From: a virus
IMG/VR virus record: IMGVR_UViG_3300047440_000443
Coordinates: 1-28,089 of that record
Strand: one strand, 5' to 3'
Length of the DNA: 28,089 bases
Shown piece after piece: positions 20,669-25,288 of the stretch. The translations under genes were made by a program, and so were the position numbers. Position 1 is the first letter of the stretch; the number at the start of each line of letters is the position of its first letter. A model generated the notes under the pieces. That model was not told the origin of the DNA. It worked only from the letters and a program-made list of their open reading frames with translations, and searched no databases.

Positions 20669-20684
20669 AATCCAGATATGGATA
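20669..20684. promoter_or_regulatory. operator-like palindrome O3
   Basis: AATCC-AGATAT-GGATA in the region between the divergent Cro-like and repressor genes. It matches the 16-bp format of O1 and O4 in its ATCC/GGAT arms. Confidence 0.5.
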
Positions 20685-20746
20685 GCTGTCAACCACATGA
20701 CAAATCCCTAAATAAATATGGAAATGTCGTGCAAGAGGTAGCTCGA

Positions 20747-20762
20747 TATCCGGAATCGGATA
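20747..20762. promoter_or_regulatory. operator-like palindrome O4 at the repressor start
   Basis: TATCCG-GAAT-CGGATA, perfect 6-nt arms, 12 bp before the ATG at 20774. TACTAT just downstream (20761-20766) could be a -10 box producing a leaderless mRNA, as for lambda cI. Confidence 0.6.
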
Positions 20763-20773
20763 CTATTATCGCT

Positions 20774-21424
20774 ATGACGTGGCTGGAAATTCGTGCGCAC
20801 TTGGCTGCGAAGCACGCCCGGGCCCAGGCGACCGGCGTGACGCAGCAGGCGATCGCGGAGCGCGGCGGGATCGCAGGACAGAACACCGTCTCGCGTCTCC
20901 TCTCTAATGACAAGCTCGGCCCGTCGGTCGAGATTTTCGTCCGCGCAATCGAAGGGCTGGGGATGTCCGTCGCAGAGTTTTTCAGTGAGCTCGAGCAGCA
21001 AGGCAGTGTCGCACCGCGTGAACGCTCGATCGCGGAACGGCTGCGGACCCTCGAGCAGCGGCTGGACGCTCTCAATCGTTTGGTGTCGTCGTCGCCAGAT
21101 CCCGGCGCGCAGGCACCGCCTGGCAACCGAGACGAGAGGCCTTCATATGACCGTACTGCGCTTTCCTCAGACGTCGTCAACCACACCTATCTCGCCGCCT
21201 GGCTCGAGCGGCAGCAAATTGAAGCCATCATGCAAGCGGCTCGCGAAAGCCTCTTATTCACGCTCGCACGCCGCGATGCCCGAGTGGCGCTCATGGGTGA
21301 CTGCGATGGAACGGTACCTGTGCCGCATCCCCCCGGGCGAAGCGAGCCTCGTCGTCGACGAGCTGCGCGACACGCTGAATCAACTGCAACGCCGACACAG
21401 ACGAAAGGGAAGGGCGCTCAATGA
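20774..21424 (+). CDS. Xre-type phage repressor
   Basis: 216 residues from ATG 20774. An upstream ATG (20678) in the AT-rich control region is not used here. The HTH lies at about 23-70: TQQAIAERGGIAGQNTVSRL, LSNDKLGPSVEIFVRAIEGL and GMSVAEFFSELE. A coiled coil follows (about 84-104), then a linker and a helical part (about 135-170). It has no visible LexA/cI-type peptidase motif. From about 21300 the frame becomes Arg/Pro-rich and another frame has better codon use, though this frame's stop overlaps the integrase start (ATGA). It is a paralogue of the repressor at 22760. Confidence 0.75.
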   Translation: MTWLEIRAHLAAKHARAQATGVTQQAIAERGGIAGQNTVSRLLSNDKLGPSVEIFVRAIEGLGMSVAEFFSELEQQGSVAPRERSIAERLRTLEQRLDALNRLVSSSPDPGAQAPPGNRDERPSYDRTALSSDVVNHTYLAAWLERQQIEAIMQAARESLLFTLARRDARVALMGDCDGTVPVPHPPGRSEPRRRRAARHAESTATPTQTKGKGAQ

Positions 21425-21455
21425 AGAAGCTGAAGGGAATTCGACCTCGCGGTAA
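21306..21455 (+). CDS. possible small protein overlapping repressor end and integrase start
   Basis: 49 residues in the frame offset from the repressor (MERYLCRIPPGEASLVVDEL). It has third-position GC typical of coding DNA over 21306-21400, where the repressor frame does not. It overlaps the first 35 bases of the integrase gene. It is either a small gene or the true end of the repressor reached by a frameshift. Confidence 0.4.
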   Translation: MERYLCRIPPGEASLVVDELRDTLNQLQRRHRRKGRALNEEAEGNSTSR

Positions 21456-22533
21456 GAAGTGGGAGGCCTACGTCCGCGTCGCCGGGAAGCTGGTGACGGA
21501 GACGTTCGACGAGCTCGACGTGGTGAAGATACGCGCTTGGCAGGAGCAGCAGCGATCGACCGTCGCGCCGCCGGCGGCGAAGGGCACGCTCACGGAAAAA
21601 GCAGAGGAGTACTTCGAGAAACCAAAGGTCGCGGCGCAGCCCTACGTCGACCAGAAGAAGGCGCACGTACGGTTGTGGCTCGACAAACTCGGATGGGACA
21701 CGCCAATCGATGCCATCACGCGCGACCAGGTCGAGCAGATCATTCAGGACTGGCTCAAGGTGTTGAAGCCGGCGACGGTCTACCATCGGCGCTCGTCGCT
21801 TCTGGGCGTGTTCATGTTTGTGTACGGGACGCACGCGGAGAATGTCGTCCTCGACACGACCGTGCCAGCGGCCTGGACGCCGCGGGACCAATCGGTCGAC
21901 TACTCGACGCTCGCGAAGATTCTCGACACGATGCCGACCGAGCGCCTGGTGAAGAAGGGGATTCGGCAACCGTCCACCGCGCGACTCGTGAGCGCCGTGT
22001 TGATGCACACCGGCGTGCGCGGGTGTGACCTGTACGAAGTCCGGCGCCCGCACGTCGACTGGCAACGTGGAACCGTGCAGATGCCGCCGACGAAAAAAGG
22101 CCAGGGCGGAGAATGGTGGACGTGCGTGCTCACCGACGAGGGACTCGCGGCGATGCGCGCGTTCGACGCCGCCGGTCTATACGGCAAGTTCTCGCCGGCC
22201 GCGGTCAGTCGCAGCTACAAGCGCGCGTGCCGCAAGGTGCTCGGCCACGAGACGCCCGTGCATCTCTACTCGATGCGGCACAGCGTCGGGGCGGATGTAT
22301 TGCGCGAGGGCGACACGGCGACGGTGGGGCGCGTGCTCGGGCACGCCCCGGGCTCGCGGATGTCGGAACAGTATTCGAAGGGCGCGCACGCCGAGGTCGA
22401 TCGGCGAGTGATCAACGCAATGGCGGCGGCGCGGAGAGCCGCGGTGCGGGGCGGCGAAGCCAAAAAAGTTGGCGGAAAAGTTGGCGGCTTTAGTAAGACC
22501 CGCAAACGCAGCAAGTTGCGGCGCGTGTCATAG
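21421..22533 (+). CDS. int: tyrosine recombinase integrase
   Basis: 370 residues from ATG 21421. The N-terminal arm-binding region (about 1-50) is basic, followed by a core-binding helical domain (about 55-150). The catalytic domain has R200 in HTGVRGCDLYEVRR, Lys at PPTKKG (225/226), YSMRHS with R286 and H287, H308 in VLGHAPGSRM and the nucleophile Y318 in SEQYSKG. The tail is Lys/Arg-rich. It would join attP with the 3' end of a tRNA-Gly gene. The attachment core starts at the stop codon itself, so the gene's end is part of the recombination site. Confidence 0.93.
   Translation: MKKLKGIRPRGKKWEAYVRVAGKLVTETFDELDVVKIRAWQEQQRSTVAPPAAKGTLTEKAEEYFEKPKVAAQPYVDQKKAHVRLWLDKLGWDTPIDAITRDQVEQIIQDWLKVLKPATVYHRRSSLLGVFMFVYGTHAENVVLDTTVPAAWTPRDQSVDYSTLAKILDTMPTERLVKKGIRQPSTARLVSAVLMHTGVRGCDLYEVRRPHVDWQRGTVQMPPTKKGQGGEWWTCVLTDEGLAAMRAFDAAGLYGKFSPAAVSRSYKRACRKVLGHETPVHLYSMRHSVGADVLREGDTATVGRVLGHAPGSRMSEQYSKGAHAEVDRRVINAMAAARRAAVRGGEAKKVGGKVGGFSKTRKRSKLRRVS
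22464..22487. repeat. attP arm-type sites, integrase side (two copies)
   Basis: Two adjoining copies of AAAAGTTGGCGG within the 3' end of int (22464-22475 and 22476-22487). The same word occurs on the other side of the core. Confidence 0.6.
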
Positions 22534-22579
22534 GCTTCCCAAGCCTTGGACACGGGTCCGATTCCCGTAGCCCGCTCCA
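22531..22579 (+). other. attachment core: 3' part of tRNA-Gly(CCC)
   Basis: The segment reads as the 3' half of a tRNA: anticodon arm AGGC-TTCCCAA-GCCT (anticodon CCC), T arm ACGGG-TCCGATT-CCCGT, then AGCCCGC and TCCA. No matching 5' acceptor strand (GCGGGCT) lies upstream, so it is not a complete tRNA gene. Phages that insert in tRNA genes carry such a copy so the host gene stays intact. Confidence 0.8.
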
Positions 22580-22605
22580 CTCAAAAATCCTTAGAACATT
22601 CAATA

Positions 22606-22639
22606 AAACACCCGGTTTCTCGAATGAAACCGGGTGTTT
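22606..22639. terminator. bidirectional intrinsic terminator
   Basis: Perfect 13-bp stem (AAACACCCGGTTT / AAACCGGGTGTTT) with an 8-nt loop. T or A runs on the ends serve both strands. It lies between the converging int and repressor genes. Confidence 0.85.
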
Positions 22640-22692
22640 GGACGTACGCGTGATCGGGCTAAGAAGGGCTAGTCGATGCTGGGAGCGTGGGG

Positions 22693-22738
22693 AAAAGTTG
22701 GCGAAAAAGTTGGCGGAAGTTGGCGAAAAAGTTGGCGG
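22693..22738. repeat. attP arm-type sites, far side (four copies)
   Basis: AAAAGTTGGCG(G) at 22693, 22705 and 22727, and the shorter AAGTTGGCG at 22717, in the same orientation as the pair inside int. Spacing about 10-12 bp, one helical turn. Confidence 0.6.
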
Positions 22739-22759
22739 GTCTGCAAGCCTTGAATACGG

Positions 22760-23203
22760 TCAGCGGCGCTTCTTCGGCGCTGCGACGGTGCCAGTACCCG
22801 CGAGCTCACAGATCCGAAGGATCATCTGCCCAGCCTTCAAGACCCGGGCCCGCTCCGCGTCGGTGGCATCATCGGCTGACGAGCGAGGCGCATCGGTCGG
22901 TCGCACATTCGCGGCCCGCGCCCAGGGCGGCTCGACAGCCGGCATGAACTGGTCCTCGATCGCGGCGAAGAAGTCGGACGGTTTCACCCCGAGACCAATC
23001 AGCCCGCGGACGAGGACCTCGACGCGCGGGCCCTGGTTCTTGCCATTCAAGATGCGCGACACAGCATTCTGCCCTGCGAGGCCCCCATGCTTCGCGACCT
23101 TCGCTTGCGTCGCGCCGTGCGCCCTGGCTCTCCGACCGACCGGCTTGATCGCGGCCCAGCGCCGCGTGTAATCGGCGCGGATCACCTTCCAGACATCACC
23201 CAC
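22760..23203 (-). CDS. second Xre-type repressor, paralogue of 20774
   Basis: 147 residues from GTG 23203 (a GTG at 23185 is also possible). The HTH region (TQAKVAKHGGLAGQNAVSRI, LNGKNQGPRVEVLVRGLIGL, GVKPSDFFAAIEDQ) parallels that of the gene at 20774, with shared GG.AGQN.VSR and GP.VE..VR..GLG. It is shorter, without the long C-terminal extension. An operator-like site and TATACT lie before it. It converges on int, opposite to the other repressor. It may control integrase, lysogeny or superinfection. Confidence 0.8.
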   Translation of the reverse strand: MGDVWKVIRADYTRRWAAIKPVGRRARAHGATQAKVAKHGGLAGQNAVSRILNGKNQGPRVEVLVRGLIGLGVKPSDFFAAIEDQFMPAVEPPWARAANVRPTDAPRSSADDATDAERARVLKAGQMILRICELAGTGTVAAPKKRR

Positions 23204-23216
23204 CTATTGCCGAGTA

Positions 23217-23232
23217 TATCTATGGCTGGATA
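23217..23232. promoter_or_regulatory. operator-like palindrome O5
   Basis: TATCTATGGCTGGATA, an imperfect version of the TATCC-N6-GGATA format, 14 bp before the second repressor's GTG and overlapping a TATACT box on the minus strand. A possible weaker half site lies at 23311-23326 (TATCCG-TTTA-AGGCTA). Confidence 0.5.
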
Positions 23233-23406
23233 TTCCAAATTAGCAACTCAAAAACGCATAAAGTGCGGCGGCGATTGTGTGCCAGTTTCTGGACTATATC
23301 GTTTGCGGAGTATCCGTTTAAGGCTACAACTAGGCGCATCTATATGGTCAAGGCGATGGCCCACACACAAGCTCAAGGTCCGCCCGCCGCGGCCGATTAG
23401 CCCGAC
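23233..23406. other. 174-bp control region between divergent genes
   Basis: Less GC-rich than the surroundings and without a gene. It should hold the promoters of the second repressor (minus) and the secreted protein (plus). A possible operator half site lies at 23311. No clear -35/-10 pair with good spacing was found for the plus strand. Confidence 0.4.
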
Positions 23407-23646
23407 ATGAAAAGCACGACAGTGGTGGTGGGTCTTCTTCTCGCGGTGATACTGACAACAACACTGGCCGCCGCCCAGTACCCGGGGCCGTATCCGGGCG
23501 GGCAGAAGCGCACCGCGTGGTATGTGGTGACGTTCGCCGGGGCGCCCGTGGCCGGGCCGTTCGCCCTGCTCAGTGAGTGTCAGGACATGGCGACGTACAT
23601 GTCCAAGCGCTATGGCAACGTGAGCCAGACCTGCCAGAACAAGTGA
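23407..23646 (+). CDS. small secreted protein (possible lysogenic-conversion cargo)
   Basis: 79 residues. A classical signal peptide, MKSTTVVVGLLLAVILTTTL plus AAA, is followed by a probable cut before QYPGPYPGG. The mature part is about 56 residues and has two cysteines (C58 and C76), likely a disulfide. Exported small proteins in the lysogeny region often change the host surface or block superinfection. This is inference; no family was recognised. It is transcribed opposite to the neighbouring repressor. Confidence 0.7.
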   Translation: MKSTTVVVGLLLAVILTTTLAAAQYPGPYPGGQKRTAWYVVTFAGAPVAGPFALLSECQDMATYMSKRYGNVSQTCQNK

Positions 23647-23771
23647 AGGCGCGGCGCGAGCCGGACGACCAGGCGCCCGAGGCCCAATCCCTAATCCCCA
23701 ACTCACGCCTCGACCCCGCCGCCGGTCGCGGCGCCTGCGCCCGGTCTGGCGGCCCTGACGGCACCCTGCGG
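23647..23771. other. intergenic stretch with dispersed repeat
   Basis: GC-rich, no gene. Holds the second CCAATCCCTAATCCCCAA piece (about 23682-23702). No T-run hairpin was seen for either converging gene. Confidence 0.5.
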
Positions 23772-24026
23772 CTACAGCCAGAAATCGTCGTTCGAAATGC
23801 CAAAGCGCCGAAGGCAGGCTTTCAGCGTGCCGAGGCGCACCTCGTCCCCTTCGTGATGGCACTTGATCGGATAGGAGCGGGGCTTGCCGGTCGCAGGATC
23901 GAGCTGGAGGAAGAGCCGTTCCGAGCCCTTGCCGCGGCCTTTGTTTTCCCACACGCCGAACACTTCGAGACGGCGCCGCAGTTCCCGGTACGGGAGGGGG
24001 TGCGGCTGGACGCGCGGCCCGGTCAC
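23772..24026 (-). CDS. hicA: HicA-type toxin
   Basis: 84 residues from GTG 24026, in a GTGA overlap with the antitoxin stop. The HicA double-stranded-RNA-binding-like fold is suggested by LPYRELRRRLEVFGVWENKG, then RLFLQLDPATGKPRSYPIKC and HHEGDEVRLGTLKACLRRFG. H in KCHHEGDE is the expected catalytic histidine. HicA cuts mRNA. Here the antitoxin comes first, which is less common than hicA-hicB. Confidence 0.75.
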   Translation of the reverse strand: MTGPRVQPHPLPYRELRRRLEVFGVWENKGRGKGSERLFLQLDPATGKPRSYPIKCHHEGDEVRLGTLKACLRRFGISNDDFWL

Positions 24027-24379
24027 GATTCGGCGGATTGGACCGACAACTCTTGCACCAGATAGGCGGGGCCATCCTCCGGCGCGTGCTCCGAGGATCC
24101 CGTCAGATCCACGGTGCGCTGCCCGGTCGGTTTGGCATGCGCGAGTTTTTGCCAGTCCTCGGCCGGCGCCGGGACGAAGACGGACTCCAGGTTGTTCGTG
24201 TCCCGGCCGTACAGGTACTGCGCCCGGATCAGGTCGCAGATGTCGTCCATCGCCTGCTCCACCGTGTCCGCGTCGGTCACAATATCCATCGGCAGGCAAT
24301 GGGCTTGATATCCCGTGTCGGTCTTGGTCACGAGCACCTGCAGAATCAGATCAGTGTGGGCCGGGTCAGACTCGGGCAT
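24023..24379 (-). CDS. hicB: HicB-type antitoxin
   Basis: 118 residues from ATG 24379, with GGAG close before. The RNase H-like HicB core is suggested by LILQVLVTKTDTGYQAHCLP and MDIVTDADTVEQAMDDICDL. No obvious C-terminal HTH or ribbon-helix-helix is seen, so self-repression may use another regulator. It neutralises HicA by direct binding in known pairs. Confidence 0.7.
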   Translation of the reverse strand: MPESDPAHTDLILQVLVTKTDTGYQAHCLPMDIVTDADTVEQAMDDICDLIRAQYLYGRDTNNLESVFVPAPAEDWQKLAHAKPTGQRTVDLTGSSEHAPEDGPAYLVQELSVQSAES

Positions 24380-24553
24380 CGCTCCGAGTCACGCTAGCAA
24401 GGGCGCATCGTCTCGGCAAGAGCAGGATGTAGTGCTGCCGGCCTGAAGGGTCCACCAGTTATCCACACGGCAGCTGGACCGGACGCGGACGTGGCGTCCT
24501 GGGGCCGTTCTGGCGGCCCTGGCGACCTCCTACCGCGCGTCGTCGACACCCAG
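24380..24553. other. 174-bp intergenic region with a consensus DnaA box
   Basis: No gene seen. TTATCCACA (plus strand, 24459-24467) is an exact DnaA box. It is a single copy, with no neighbouring boxes or AT-rich unwinding element, so its role is uncertain. The promoter of hicB should lie here. Confidence 0.5.
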
Positions 24554-25288
24554 CTACGGGGCCAGCGTGTTGTACGTGACGGTGAAGTCGACAAACGTCC
24601 CGTTGCCGAAGATATTGAGGAACCCCATCGACGCGCCCGCCGCCGTCAGCCCGATAAAGTCGATCGTCGTGGTGCCCGAGGCGACGGCGCCGACGTGCGC
24701 GAACGACACCGCCCCCGTGATGACGCTGCCGACCACCGCCGACGTGCGCCCGTTCACGGCGAACGGCAAGCCGTCAATCTCGAACGTCGAGCCGGTGCCG
24801 ATGGTGCTGACGGTGAGCTGGCCGCGCGCAAAGACCAGCGCGCCCACGCGCACCCACGAGCCCTCGCGCGTCGTGTAGGTCGTCGTGCCGCCCAAGGTCG
24901 GGATCCACGTCCCGGTGGTGACCACCGAGGCGGCGGGCGTGCCCGCCACGTTGTCGGCCGTGCGCAGCACGGTGCCGTGGCCCGGCGGCGTGCAGGGCAG
25001 CTCGTAGACGAACTTATAGCCGGTGCCGGGGACCAGATAGGCCGTGAAGCGGCCCGCGGTATCGGTGCGGATCGGGTTCGTGTTGGCCGTGCCGAGGTTG
25101 TCGCTGTAGGTGGCGATCGGGGTCGTCGTGCCGGCGCTGTAGGTCCAGACGCAGGCGTTACTGACTTTGTCGCCGTTGTTGTTGAAGACCGTCTGAAAAG
25201 GGGGCGGACTAAGGCTATACGTCTGCGCGGCGAGCGGGGCCGGCAGGGCGAGCAACAGCAGCGCGAGGGCCGCAGATCGTATCGTCAC
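24554..25288 (-). CDS. tail fibre/spike-like protein with signal peptide
   Basis: 244 residues from GTG 25288 (GTGA overlap, GGAT upstream). It opens with a hydrophobic signal-like segment (MTIRSAALALLLLALPAPLA, then AQ). Residues 30-95 match the tail-spike/fibre neck pattern: FNNNGDKVSNACVWTYSAGT, TTPIATYSDNLG, NPIRTDTAGRFTAYLVPG and YKFVYEL. The rest (GTWIPTLGGTTTYTTREGSW and beta-rich repeats) resembles receptor-binding C-terminal domains. The signal peptide is odd, because tail proteins assemble in the cytoplasm. Confidence 0.75.
   Translation of the reverse strand: MTIRSAALALLLLALPAPLAAQTYSLSPPPFQTVFNNNGDKVSNACVWTYSAGTTTPIATYSDNLGTANTNPIRTDTAGRFTAYLVPGTGYKFVYELPCTPPGHGTVLRTADNVAGTPAASVVTTGTWIPTLGGTTTYTTREGSWVRVGALVFARGQLTVSTIGTGSTFEIDGLPFAVNGRTSAVVGSVITGAVSFAHVGAVASGTTTIDFIGLTAAGASMGFLNIFGNGTFVDFTVTYNTLAP

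Noticed and set aside
20678-20773. N-terminal extension of the repressor from ATG 20678
   Set aside because: The stretch is AT-rich control DNA with two operator-like palindromes and no coding bias. The ATG at 20774 fits the HTH start.
22531-22579. Complete tRNA-Gly gene
   Set aside because: Only the anticodon arm, T arm and 3' acceptor strand are present. No 5' acceptor or D arm is found upstream, so it is an attachment-site copy.
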